Source: Laterigemmans sp052161645
GTDB lineage: Bacteria > Planctomycetota > Planctomycetia > Pirellulales > Pirellulaceae
Strand: one strand, 5' to 3'
Assembly: GCA_052161645.1 (NCBI GenBank)
Contig: CP197414.1
DNA: 64,000 nt
The notes below the pieces were generated by a model that saw only the letters and a program-made list of their open reading frames with translations, ran no database searches and was not told the origin of the DNA. The position numbers and the translations under genes are program-made. Below are positions 51,570-60,748 of the stretch, piece by piece. Position 1 is the stretch's first letter. The number at the start of each line of letters is the position of its first letter.

Positions 51570-52436
51570 ATGAATGAAACCGAACAATTTGCCCGCGACC
51601 TCGTTTGGGTAGTCAACAGCCCGTCTTTGATGAATCTCACCGGCCAAGAATCCGTTCCCAAGCAGCCTCTGAAAATAGGTGACGTTGACCGAGAACACCT
51701 AACAATCCACTTGACATCGCCTCGTGAACGACGTGTCGGTAGATATTTTGAGCGTCTGGTTGTCTACTGGCTCCGCTTCATTCTCAGGTGTGAGATCGTA
51801 GATCATGCTCTCCAGCTGCGTGACGGAAAGCGAACCGCCGGAGAAATTGATGTCCTATTTCGCGATGGACTGGGGCGGCTGAACCACTGGGAGCTTGCGT
51901 GTAAATTCTACCTTCAGGTTAATGTTAACGACCCTTCGGTAACCGACTATATCGGACCGAACGTAAATGACACGCTGCGGAAGAAAGCCGAGCGACTGCT
52001 CAATCATCAACTGCCGCTAGGTGTCCGATATTTTCCTGAAATCGACATCAGCGAAGCGTTTGTGAAGGGCCGGATTTTTTATCACTGGCAAACCAACACC
52101 AAGGTTGCATTGCCGGAGGAGTTGGCCGCAGGTCACCTTGAGGGAAGATGGCTACGAAAGCGAGAGGTGGCTGAGCTTCTTTGCACTCGTCGCCATCGGT
52201 ATCGAATCCTCCGCAAGCCGTTTTGGCTCTCTGAAGAATTTGCCGATCCAGCTGATGATGACATACTAAGTCCTGGTGAAGTCGCACAATTCCTCAACAA
52301 CCACTTCAACAGCCGACATACTCCGATTTTGTTCAGTGAGTTTTGCGACAGTTCATCAACCGAACGCGAATCCAAACGGTGGTTTGTTGTGCCCGATCAA
52401 TGGCCGTTCCAATCCGAGCGTAATGGACGCCAGTGA
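51570..52436 (+). CDS. DUF1853-family protein
   Basis: 288 aa: FARDLVWVVNSPSLMNL, RRVGRYFERLVVYWLRFI, GEIDVLFRDGLGRLNHWELA followed by CKFYL. The pattern G-E-I-D ... E-x-A-C-K is a PD-(D/E)xK nuclease-like core, typical for DUF1853. Substrate unknown. Starts 76 bp after the MTH1187 gene on the same strand. Confidence 0.82.
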   Translation: MNETEQFARDLVWVVNSPSLMNLTGQESVPKQPLKIGDVDREHLTIHLTSPRERRVGRYFERLVVYWLRFILRCEIVDHALQLRDGKRTAGEIDVLFRDGLGRLNHWELACKFYLQVNVNDPSVTDYIGPNVNDTLRKKAERLLNHQLPLGVRYFPEIDISEAFVKGRIFYHWQTNTKVALPEELAAGHLEGRWLRKREVAELLCTRRHRYRILRKPFWLSEEFADPADDDILSPGEVAQFLNNHFNSRHTPILFSEFCDSSSTERESKRWFVVPDQWPFQSERNGRQ

Positions 52437-52543
52437 GCAGGGAAGTATGTGAGGCTCCACTGCCAATCTGATGCAGCCCGTTAACCGTTTGGAAGCGAGG
52501 CAGACAAAGAAGCGAGTCAGACAAATATGTGCTGCCAGCGAAT

Positions 52544-52804
52544 CTACACTCGCTTCCGGCGTTGCAACTCTTTGAAGCCAACTCGTTCCCGCTTTGATGT
52601 AGACGGCCGATCGGTTCCGAACAACAATGCTCCCTGCATCGAGGCTGCTACCGCACAACCGACGAGGCAGTCGAGCCAGTGGCTGTCGGGTTGTTCGGGG
52701 CGGGCTTTCCATTCGTCGACGGTTCGGGCCGCGGCCTTCCGTGCGGACCAAATATTCGGCGGTGACTTGCTCGGCGAACATGCGGTGTTGGTCGGGGCGA
52801 TCGC
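52544..52804 (-). pseudogene. 3' fragment of a second large terminase gene, frameshifted
   Basis: Homologous to the last ~85 codons of the intact terminase at 58.5 kb (52544-52804 against about 58490-58740), by eye around 80 % identical. It keeps HRMFAEQVTAEYLVRTEGRG, then has one extra base in a run of C/G (GCCGCGGCCC) that shifts the frame, after which WLDCLVGCAVAASMQGALLF and RRKRV* continue. The 5' part is missing; homology stops abruptly at 52804. Either the true partner of the portal module destroyed by rearrangement, or a leftover of a related phage. Confidence 0.85.
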
Positions 52805-53218
52805 TAATGACGCACGGTCGACACTACAAGAAGGCTACGAAAACCAAGCATCCACGATCGCGTTGGTTAACCAGTGTGCACGGAGTGCCTAAATCCCTCG
52901 AACTGCCACCCGCGAGCGCCCGGCGTCGGCCACCGGAGCACCGTGGGGGTGTTCGCTGCTCAGGACGGATCGTCCGGAGCACCAAAATGGCAATCCAGAC
53001 GTCCAGCCAGCCGCCGTTTCCTGTAGCGTTTCGGTGAAAAAGATGTGCTAAACCCACGTCAGAAAATTCGGCCAACTCCCGTGAATTGCAACCTTGCGTC
53101 GGGATGTTGACTCGACGGGGGTACCGTCGTTTGCAAATACCCCTCGACTGATTGCCTGAGCCTATCATCTGTGAGACCATGAACGGGCGTAGTGCCTCTC
53201 GCCAGCTTAAAAAATGTG
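52805..53218. other. Spacer upstream of the kinase gene
   Basis: 414 bases with no gene I can support. Must contain the promoter for the 1561-residue kinase gene. Its left edge is the breakpoint of terminase homology. Confidence 0.5.
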
Positions 53219-56200
53219 ATGAACAACTCAACACCAAGTGATGACACGTTTAGCTTCAGTGGGAGCGATGCTCAGCCAGCCGATCCTGCGCTCGTCGAAA
53301 ACCCTCAATCGATCGGACGCTACCGGATCGAGAGAGTATTGGGACAAGGAGGTTTTGGGCTCGTTTACTTGGCGATGGATGAGCAGTTGAATCGACGGGT
53401 CGCGATCAAAGTGCCGCACTCCCGCCTGATCAACCGGCCCGAAGATGCCGAGGCGTACCTTACCGAAGCTCGCACCGTTGCTGGCCTTGATCATCCCCAC
53501 ATCGTGCCTGTTTACGACGTCGGCAGCTCGCCAGAGTTCCCTTGCTACATCGTCTCCAAGTACATCGAGGGGACGGACTTGAAGGCCAGGCTGCGTCAGT
53601 CTCGACTGGATTTTGTGGCTTCGGCCGAGTTGGTCGCGACCGTGGCGGAGGCCCTGCATTATGCTCACAAGCAGGGTCTCGTTGACCGCGACGTCAAACC
53701 CGGCAACATCTTGCTTGATCAGCAGGACCGTCCCTACGTCGTCGACTTCGGTCTGGCCCTCCGTGAAGCGGATGTTGGTAAGGGGCCGCGATACGCTGGC
53801 ACCCCCGCCTACATGAGCCCCGAGCAGGCTCGCGGCGAAGGGCACCGCGTCGACGGTCGTAGCGACATCTACAGCCTGGGGGCGGTATTTTATGAACTGT
53901 TGACTGGACGCCGAACCGTCTCCGCCGAGACCCAGCATGAACTGCTAGAACAAATCACCAGCCAGGAAGTCAAACCGCCGCGTCAAATCGACGACCGGAT
54001 TCCAAAAGAGCTTGAGCGGATATGCCTCAAGGCCCTGGCCAAGCGGGCTGCGGATCGCTACACGACCGCGCTCGACATGGCCGAGGACTTGCGGCTGTGC
54101 CTCGCCTCGCTACCGCAGTCAATCAGCGGCATCACGGCATCAGCGACGGAGCAGCCCGCGCAGGTAGATACCACACGCGCGGCTGGCGACTCCGGCACGG
54201 CACGCGGCGACTCGACTCAGGAAAATTCCGACAGTCAGCGAATCAAGATCGTGCCCAAGGGCTTGCGATCCTTTGACGCCCATGACGCCGACTTTTTTCT
54301 GGAACTGTTACCAGGACCGCGAGACCGCGAGGGGCTGCCCGACAGCATTCGTTTCTGGAAGACCCGCGTTGAAGAGATCGACGCGGACAACACCTTTTCG
54401 GTCGGACTGATTTACGGTCCATCCGGCTGCGGTAAGTCGTCATTGGTCAAAGCGGGGCTCTTGCCGCGTCTATGCGCCGAAGTGATCCCGGTCTACATCG
54501 AAGCCACACCCGAGGAGACCGAAACCCGTCTCCTGCACGGCTTGCGCAAACGCTGCCCCGCGCTCGAAAACACCATGAGTCTCAAGGATGCGCTGGCCGC
54601 ACTCCGGCGCGGCCAAGGCGTGCCGTTCGGTAAAAAAGTGTTGATCGTGCTCGACCAGTTCGAGCAATGGTTGCATGTTTACAAAGAAGTGGAAGGTACC
54701 GGTTTAGTGCAAGCCTTGCGGCAGTGCGACGGGAGTCGGGTGCAGTGCATTGTGATGGTGCGGGATGACTTCTGGATGGCTGCGACCCGCTTTATGCGCG
54801 AGCTGGAAGTTCGTCTCGCCGAAGCGCAGAACTCGGCAGCCGTTGATCTCTTTCCAATTCGCCATGCCGAAAAGGTTCTGGCGGCTTTCGGAAGGTCATT
54901 CGGTGTCTTGCCGGATGACTTGGTTGATCCCAGCAAAGAACAAAAAGCTTTCCTCAAGGCTGCCATCGCCGGTCTGGCCGAAGAAAGCAAGGTGATCTGC
55001 GTGCGACTAGCCCTATTTGCCGAAATGATGAAGGGCAAACCATGGAATCCGGCAACGCTGCAGGAAGTTGGTGGGACCAAGGGTGTCGGCGTTACCTTTC
55101 TGGAGGAGATGTTCAGTGCTTCGACCGCTCCGCCCGAGCATCGATATCATCAGCGAGCGGCGCGCGGTGTTCTCAAGGCTTTACTGCCCAATTCCGGCAC
55201 CGACATCAAAGGCGAAATGAAGTCTCGCGATGAATTGCTCCAGACCTCCGGCTACGCTGGTCGCCCTAAAGACTTTGATGATCTAATACGCATTCTCGAC
55301 AGCCAAATTCGACTGATTACCCCCACCGATCCGGAAGGCATTGACAGTGGCGAAGGGGGAAGCGAGAGGCCGCGCGTGACTGAACGCTCCGCTCAATTCT
55401 ATCAACTGACCCACGACTACCTCGTCCCTTCGCTGCGGGAATGGCTGACTCGCAAACAGCGGGAAACGCGTCGCGGGCGGGCGGAACTGCTGCTGGCTGA
55501 ACGTGCTGCCACCTGGAGTGCCAAGCGGGAAAACCGGCAACTGCCATCCACGCTGGAGTGGCTGCGGATTCACGCTTTGACACCTCGATCGAACTGGACC
55601 CCACCGCAGCAGATGATGATGCGGCGGGCCAATCGCGTGAAAGGAACGCTTTGGTCAGCAGCGCTTGCCTTGATCATTTTGACTGGCGTTGGCATTCAAC
55701 AAATTGTTTCCCAAGTCCAGGACCGCACGCTGCGGAAAAATCTCCAAGTTGCCGTGGACAGCCTTCAAGGAGCGGAAGGGAAAGCGGTGCCCTTTGCCCT
55801 CGATAATCTGGATGAGTTTCCCCGGGATCTGTTAGCTGCGGAGTTGCAGACCCGAGGTTCTACAGCGGCCGACCAGCAAAATCTAAGCCTTAATTACGGG
55901 CTGGCCCGTTACGACGAGGTCGACGCAACAGCCATTGTCGACGGACTAACAGACGCGGACACCGATCCCGAAGAAGTGGACAATATTGTCGCGGCCCTTG
56001 CCATGAACTCATCGGTGTCACTGCAAATAGTCGTTGCGGCGGCGAAAAACGCATCGAAGGCAGCAGACTGGATCACCAAAGCCCGCTTGGCAATTGTGGC
56101 TCTACACCTGGGTGATTCAACACTGGCGACGGAGATGCTCCGCGACCAACCAGACACAAAAACACCGGAAGTTGAGCTGCCCAATCTCATTGCCGACTTT

Positions 56201-57904
56201 CGCCGACAAATCGAGCAAATCAGCGATTTGCCGGAGGACGAAAGAACTTCTCCAGAACAACGGATGAAACTGGCCGTCGCCCATTATTTTCTGAATCAAG
56301 ACGAACAGGCGTTGGCAGAGTTCGAGGCATTGGTAAACGGTGACTCTGCGAACTGGGAAGTCTGGCTGCGGCGAGCGATTTGTCAGGCCCGCGCCGGGCG
56401 TGCCGATGAGGCGGCGGCTTCCTTAGAGCAATTGCGGAAATCGACCAGGGCAGACAGCTTGGTCGCATACGCAGAAATTCTCGTGCAGGCATGGCAGGGC
56501 GATTTGACGGCTGCGAGCGACCGACTCGATGCGTTGATTAAAGACGGCTCCAATGACTCGACCGCCCAGTACAACGCGGCGTGCATCGCAGCCCAGTTAG
56601 TACAAGTCTGTGAGTTGCAACAACTTCCCGGAAAAGATGAATTCAGAACGCTGGCCTTGGAAAGGCTGCGGAAAGCCTATATTAATCTCAATTACAACGA
56701 TCAAGGGTCGGGTCTGGACAATGATCCAGATTTCATTCCATTGTTTGAGGATCAAGACTTTCTCGCGCTGCTCGCCGAATTGAAGCCACCCGCGATCACC
56801 TTTGATCCGATTCAGCGTACGGTCTTTATCAGGGAATTCGCCGCATGGTCAGGAGCGGTCGAACTGCTGGCAACTCAGTTACAGAACACGGACGATCCGG
56901 CATTGCGATCGGGTATTTGCCTGAGTTTGGCCGGTGTTGAGAAACCAGGGCAAGGGGCGAAACAAGCATGGCAGCCTGTGCTTGCCGACTGGTATTCCCG
57001 GGCAACTGACGGTGGTACCCACGGCGCGGCCGGTTATGCGATGGCGGCATGGCAACTGGAAAGAGTTGAGCTCAATGCGACCAACCAACCGCCTTCCGAT
57101 CGCGCCTGGTGGCAGGAGCCGAGTGGACTGACGTTTGTTAAAATCCCGTCGGGTCAGGTCGCTGGAGAACAAGGTCCAATTACGGTGACTAACGACTTTT
57201 GGCTGAGCGACTCGGAGATCACGGTCGGACTGTTTAAGCAGTTCATGTCCGATGAAGATTATCCGGGCCTGAAACCGAGCGACTGGGAAGGCGTGTTCGT
57301 GTTTGAAAATGATGACGGCGACGACCTGCCTGCTCAACAAGTCAGTTGGTACGACGCGGTGATGTTCTGCAATTGGTTGAGCTGGAAACTGGAACTGACT
57401 CCGTGCTACGAGATTACAAAAATAACGCCCCCCAACCTCGCGTCAGGGGAACAGCAGCAGTTCAATAAGCCTAGCGGTGACGATCGCCGCGAACCATTCA
57501 CCGTGACTTGGAAACGGGCTGCGGATGGAATCCGCCTGCCGACATCAGCGGAATGGGAATTGGCCTGTCGCGCGGGGACGACAACTCGCTTCAGTTTTGG
57601 TGACGATGTGCAAGATTTGTTGGACTACGGCTGGTTTATCGTGAATAGCATTTCACGGTCTCAGTCACCTCGAACGAAGCGGTGCAATCCTTGGGGACTC
57701 TTCGATATGCACGGAAATGTGGAAGAGTGGTGTTGGGATGTAAGCGGCTCCTCCCGGGTCTACCGCGGTGGCAGCTGGGACGATACCGCCAGGTTCTGCC
57801 GGTCGTCGAACGATGGCAGGTACGAGCCGACGTACCGCTACTTCCTCCTGGGCTTTCGTGTGGCTCGAGGTCCATTGAGCCAAGCAAGTCTAGCAAGCGA
57901 GTGA
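53219..57904 (+). CDS. Ser/Thr kinase - nSTAND NTPase - TM - FGE/C-type-lectin-like variable protein
   Basis: 1561 aa from the ATG at 53219 (a GTG at 53192 is in frame). Order: PKN-type kinase with GQGGFGLVYLAMD (~42), VAIKVPH, VDRDVKPGNILLD (the usual HRD reads DRD), DFGLAL and GTPAYMSPEQARG; nSTAND1-type NTPase with Walker A GPSGCGKSS (~399) and VLIVLDQFEQWLH; a TM segment ALALIILTGVGIQQIV (~807); a helical repeat region; and a formylglycine-generating-enzyme-like C-terminus from ~1300 ending HGNVEEWCWD, RGGSW and GFRVARG. The last part has the layout of a diversity-generating-retroelement target. Likely a membrane ligand sensor that signals through kinase/NTPase domains; ligand unknown. 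Confidence 0.88.
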   Translation: MNNSTPSDDTFSFSGSDAQPADPALVENPQSIGRYRIERVLGQGGFGLVYLAMDEQLNRRVAIKVPHSRLINRPEDAEAYLTEARTVAGLDHPHIVPVYDVGSSPEFPCYIVSKYIEGTDLKARLRQSRLDFVASAELVATVAEALHYAHKQGLVDRDVKPGNILLDQQDRPYVVDFGLALREADVGKGPRYAGTPAYMSPEQARGEGHRVDGRSDIYSLGAVFYELLTGRRTVSAETQHELLEQITSQEVKPPRQIDDRIPKELERICLKALAKRAADRYTTALDMAEDLRLCLASLPQSISGITASATEQPAQVDTTRAAGDSGTARGDSTQENSDSQRIKIVPKGLRSFDAHDADFFLELLPGPRDREGLPDSIRFWKTRVEEIDADNTFSVGLIYGPSGCGKSSLVKAGLLPRLCAEVIPVYIEATPEETETRLLHGLRKRCPALENTMSLKDALAALRRGQGVPFGKKVLIVLDQFEQWLHVYKEVEGTGLVQALRQCDGSRVQCIVMVRDDFWMAATRFMRELEVRLAEAQNSAAVDLFPIRHAEKVLAAFGRSFGVLPDDLVDPSKEQKAFLKAAIAGLAEESKVICVRLALFAEMMKGKPWNPATLQEVGGTKGVGVTFLEEMFSASTAPPEHRYHQRAARGVLKALLPNSGTDIKGEMKSRDELLQTSGYAGRPKDFDDLIRILDSQIRLITPTDPEGIDSGEGGSERPRVTERSAQFYQLTHDYLVPSLREWLTRKQRETRRGRAELLLAERAATWSAKRENRQLPSTLEWLRIHALTPRSNWTPPQQMMMRRANRVKGTLWSAALALIILTGVGIQQIVSQVQDRTLRKNLQVAVDSLQGAEGKAVPFALDNLDEFPRDLLAAELQTRGSTAADQQNLSLNYGLARYDEVDATAIVDGLTDADTDPEEVDNIVAALAMNSSVSLQIVVAAAKNASKAADWITKARLAIVALHLGDSTLATEMLRDQPDTKTPEVELPNLIADFRRQIEQISDLPEDERTSPEQRMKLAVAHYFLNQDEQALAEFEALVNGDSANWEVWLRRAICQARAGRADEAAASLEQLRKSTRADSLVAYAEILVQAWQGDLTAASDRLDALIKDGSNDSTAQYNAACIAAQLVQVCELQQLPGKDEFRTLALERLRKAYINLNYNDQGSGLDNDPDFIPLFEDQDFLALLAELKPPAITFDPIQRTVFIREFAAWSGAVELLATQLQNTDDPALRSGICLSLAGVEKPGQGAKQAWQPVLADWYSRATDGGTHGAAGYAMAAWQLERVELNATNQPPSDRAWWQEPSGLTFVKIPSGQVAGEQGPITVTNDFWLSDSEITVGLFKQFMSDEDYPGLKPSDWEGVFVFENDDGDDLPAQQVSWYDAVMFCNWLSWKLELTPCYEITKITPPNLASGEQQQFNKPSGDDRREPFTVTWKRAADGIRLPTSAEWELACRAGTTTRFSFGDDVQDLLDYGWFIVNSISRSQSPRTKRCNPWGLFDMHGNVEEWCWDVSGSSRVYRGGSWDDTARFCRSSNDGRYEPTYRYFLLGFRVARGPLSQASLASE
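57758..57870 (+). other. Candidate DGR variable repeat (VR)
   Basis: C-terminal codons after RGGSW read GAC GAT ACC GCC AGG TTC, then TAC at 57821, TAC at 57833, and TAC TTC CTC at 57839-57847, before GGC TTT CGT. The variable positions are mostly NNC codons derivable from AAC, the footprint of adenine-directed mutagenesis, embedded in conserved C-R-S-x-N and GFR residues. No template repeat was found in the window. Confidence 0.7.
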
Positions 57905-57915
57905 GGAGCGGAGGT

Positions 57916-57950
57916 CGGAGGCTGCGAACAGGCGGAGCCCGCAGCCTCCG
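57916..57950 (+). promoter_or_regulatory. Hairpin downstream of the VR
   Basis: Perfect 11-bp inverted repeat CGGAGGCTGCG / CGCAGCCTCCG with a 13-nt loop, 12 bases after the stop. GC-rich hairpins at this position assist retrohoming in characterised DGRs. Could also be a terminator, though no T run follows. Confidence 0.65.
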
Positions 57951-58030
57951 TACCGAAGCGACGAAGGAGCGCGCGATTTTGAAATTTAAACCGAAGTCAA
58001 CGAGCGGATTGAACAGACGGGTCAAGAACC

Positions 58031-58195
58031 ATGCCTTTTACGTTTTTCACTATTCCGGTTCGCGATGACGGCTCGGCGGCAGCCGAGTTGAATTCGTTCC
58101 TGCGCTCGCACCGAGTTCTGACGGTGGACCGTAAGTGGGTGGATCGCAGCATGGAGTCGATTTCCTTGGTTGTCGCGTCTATCCATGGGGATTGA
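58031..58195 (+). pseudogene. Truncated DGR-associated accessory ORF
   Basis: 54 codons: MPFTFFTIPVRDDGSAAAEL, NSFLRSHRVLTVDRKWVD, then an unrelated end. The first ~39 residues match the start of the small protein (in longer forms with an HRDC-like domain) that commonly lies between an FGE-type DGR target and its reverse transcriptase; this match is from memory. Similarity stops near 58150. No reverse transcriptase follows. The cassette looks cut off here. Confidence 0.6.
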
Positions 58196-58471
58196 AACTA
58201 AACCGGCACAGCCAAAAACGATTTCGAAAAAAACTTCATCAACTTGAGGAATGTTTTTTCGCGGGGAAATCGATAACTTGAGTTTGCAGCAGCGAGCAAC
58301 GGCACTGGTCGCCTTTACCGTCTCGGCGAGTGCCTCAAGTTGGCAGTTGCGCCATCGTCTGTCTCGAGCACGTCATCGGGAAGCATTTTTAGGAGCCCTC
58401 GAATGACGATGACGAAGTCGCTGTCACCACTTTGTTCCGACACAGAGCTCTCGGCCAGGACAGTGATTGGC

Positions 58472-60748
58472 TTAATAATTTTGACTTCGCTTTCTGCGTT
58501 GAAGATTCTTGAAGCTGACTCGCTCCCGTCCCGGTGCGGATGGCCGATCGGTTCCGAACAACAACGCTCCCTGCATCGAGGCGGCGACGGCGGTGCCGAC
58601 AAGGCAATCGAGCCAGTGGTTGTCGGGTTGTTCGGGGCGAGCTTTCCATTCGTCGACGGTTCGGCCGCGGCCTTCGGTGCGGACGAAGTATTCGGCAGTA
58701 ACTTGCTCGGCGAACATGCGGTGTTGATCGGGGCGATCGCCGAAGATGGAGAGACAGCCTCGGTCACCCATCGCGACGGCAAGTCGCGCATGAGTGAAGG
58801 ATTTCCACCAGTTCGTGTCGTAGATCACGTGACGGATCGCTCGCTTGCCGTGGATCGTGGGGACTCGCCAGTTGAGGCCGACGCGATCGCCTGGCCGGCG
58901 TTTGTATTCGCTGAACGGGTTTGAAGACGCTCCGACAAAGCGACCGTGCGAGGGTAGCAAGATCGAGGCGTGGGGGCTTTGCCGGCAGAATTGGTAAACG
59001 ACGTCGGTGGAGTGGCCCCAGTTGGCGTCGATCAGACACCGGCCGATTTTCATTGCCGCTCCGTCGTCACGCTGCCATTCGCGGCCGAGCAGTTGATCAG
59101 TCAAGGATTCGAGGCCGGCGTAGATGCTGCCTTCGAGTCCGGTTCCCTCGCTCGCGGTGGCAAGCGTGTGTCGCGCATCGCGAAGGGTGAAGTATGTTCG
59201 CTGCTGGTCGGGGTATGAACCGTAGTCGACAACGTAGCCTGTAAAGTCGTCCTCCCAAGCGGCGACGACGTAGAATAAGAGTTTGCCTTGGACGTCGATG
59301 AACGCGGTGAGATGATTGCCGGCGATTGGGACTCGGGCTCGCGGCATGTGGTTGATCTTGGCGGCGACCTGGTCAGCGGTCAATTGATCGGCACCGACGG
59401 TTTCTTCCGGCAGTGGTTCATTTTGGTATTCGGCGAAGAACGCGGCTTCGTCTTGAAGTTTTAAGTTCATCGCGTGCTGGATCGCCGATAGCTCGTCGTG
59501 GTTGAATCGCTCTTTCCACGATACGTCCGCGCCGGCGTCCATTGCGGTTCGGTTCTGACGATAGAACTCAGTCCCGGCCGCTCCGCCATCGCCGGCCCGC
59601 AATCCCTCGCTGCGGATCTCGGCGTAGCGATGCCATAGCGTTTCGTTGGTGGGAAACGCATTCATCATGCGCGTCCGTTCGCCGTTCCATTCGGGATGCA
59701 AATCGCGGTTGAGGATGTTGTCGGCCATGTCGCCAGGGCGGATAACGGTGCAAGGCATGATTCCCGAAATCTTTTTGCCGGGGCCGGCGAGTCCCAGCAC
59801 CGCGCCGGCGAGGATCGCTTCGCGGTTGGCGCACTGCGATAGCGATCGAGCCGATTCATCGGTTTGCGGGTCGTCCAAGACGACAAGCGATGGGCGAACC
59901 GTCTTGCCGTCGGGGCGTTTGAATTTCATCCCGCGGATGCGTCCGGTCAGGCCGGCGACCTTGATGATCGCCCCGCTTGCTTTGCTGCCGGCGATCGTCG
60001 GCAAAACGATTTCCTTGGCAGTCCAACCGATTTGCGTTCGCTTGCCTTTATAGAGTTGCCCGTTGGCGCGGTTGGAAATACCGTCCAACGCTTGGATCGG
60101 AAAGCAGACTTCGGGATAGTCGGCCAGCAGCAATTCGTTGGCGTCAAGTTCGGTTTTGATCGAATCGAGCATATCGCAGGCGTGACCTTCGTCGCTGCCG
60201 ATCAGACAAACGAAGTCGCGATAGCCATTCAAGACCGCCCAAATGCAAGCGACCTCGGCGAGGGAACTTTTGCCAGACCCTCTCGCCATTGCGAGCGAGA
60301 ACAATCCTCCTCTCACGACAGCTTCCTCGATCTTACGAATGACTTTGATGTGGTCCGGAGACCACGAGAGGTGAAACGTAAGACTGAAGTACGCCTCGCA
60401 AAAGAACTGGAAACTGCCGGCTGCCCTAGCTTTTCGTTCGATGTCCTCGACTTCCGGCAAGCCACCGATGTCTCGACCAGCCAGCGCGACGGCGGCGTTT
60501 CGCGCGCGGGCTTTCTCTTTGACTTTTGCGTACGGGTCTTCGTCGACCGGTGGCTTCGGTGCGTGTCGCTTTTCGATCAACCACGCGGTGAACTTCAACA
60601 GGTCGACGTGGGTGCCGTCGCCAATGCGAATACCTGCCTCGGTTCGGTAGCGATAGAGTTGCCGTTCGTTGAGCACTGTGCCGAGCGGCGTGCTATTAAC
60701 GGTCCGGCAAATCTGGCTCGGCTTCATCCGTTGAATATCAATCGCCAC
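58472..60748 (-). CDS. Phage terminase large subunit
   Basis: 758 aa from the GTG at 60748. The N-terminal ~60 residues are a small helical domain (SQICRTVNSTPLGTVLNERQ, ...LLKFTAWLIEKRH) similar to the neighbouring 68-aa protein. The ATPase has Walker A MARGSGKSS (~152) and Walker B SLVVLDDPQTDES (~287). The nuclease part includes LTAFIDVQGKLLFYVVAAWE and CLIDANWGHSTDVVYQFCRQ. It packages DNA into proheads. Transcribed towards, but separated from, the portal gene. Its 3' end has a broken near-copy at 52.5 kb. Confidence 0.88.
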   Translation of the reverse strand: MAIDIQRMKPSQICRTVNSTPLGTVLNERQLYRYRTEAGIRIGDGTHVDLLKFTAWLIEKRHAPKPPVDEDPYAKVKEKARARNAAVALAGRDIGGLPEVEDIERKARAAGSFQFFCEAYFSLTFHLSWSPDHIKVIRKIEEAVVRGGLFSLAMARGSGKSSLAEVACIWAVLNGYRDFVCLIGSDEGHACDMLDSIKTELDANELLLADYPEVCFPIQALDGISNRANGQLYKGKRTQIGWTAKEIVLPTIAGSKASGAIIKVAGLTGRIRGMKFKRPDGKTVRPSLVVLDDPQTDESARSLSQCANREAILAGAVLGLAGPGKKISGIMPCTVIRPGDMADNILNRDLHPEWNGERTRMMNAFPTNETLWHRYAEIRSEGLRAGDGGAAGTEFYRQNRTAMDAGADVSWKERFNHDELSAIQHAMNLKLQDEAAFFAEYQNEPLPEETVGADQLTADQVAAKINHMPRARVPIAGNHLTAFIDVQGKLLFYVVAAWEDDFTGYVVDYGSYPDQQRTYFTLRDARHTLATASEGTGLEGSIYAGLESLTDQLLGREWQRDDGAAMKIGRCLIDANWGHSTDVVYQFCRQSPHASILLPSHGRFVGASSNPFSEYKRRPGDRVGLNWRVPTIHGKRAIRHVIYDTNWWKSFTHARLAVAMGDRGCLSIFGDRPDQHRMFAEQVTAEYFVRTEGRGRTVDEWKARPEQPDNHWLDCLVGTAVAASMQGALLFGTDRPSAPGRERVSFKNLQRRKRSQNY

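Noticed and set aside
57905..58471. Template repeat or reverse transcriptase of a DGR
   Set aside because: Searched by eye for an A-rich near-copy of the VR and for RT motifs (YxDD) here and elsewhere in the window; none seen.
58315..58791. 158-codon minus-strand ORF overlapping the terminase 3' end in another frame
   Set aside because: The last part (KIIKPITVLAESSVSEQSGD) looks protein-like, but there is no start or frameshift signal, and the second terminase copy ends in the standard frame with RRKRV.
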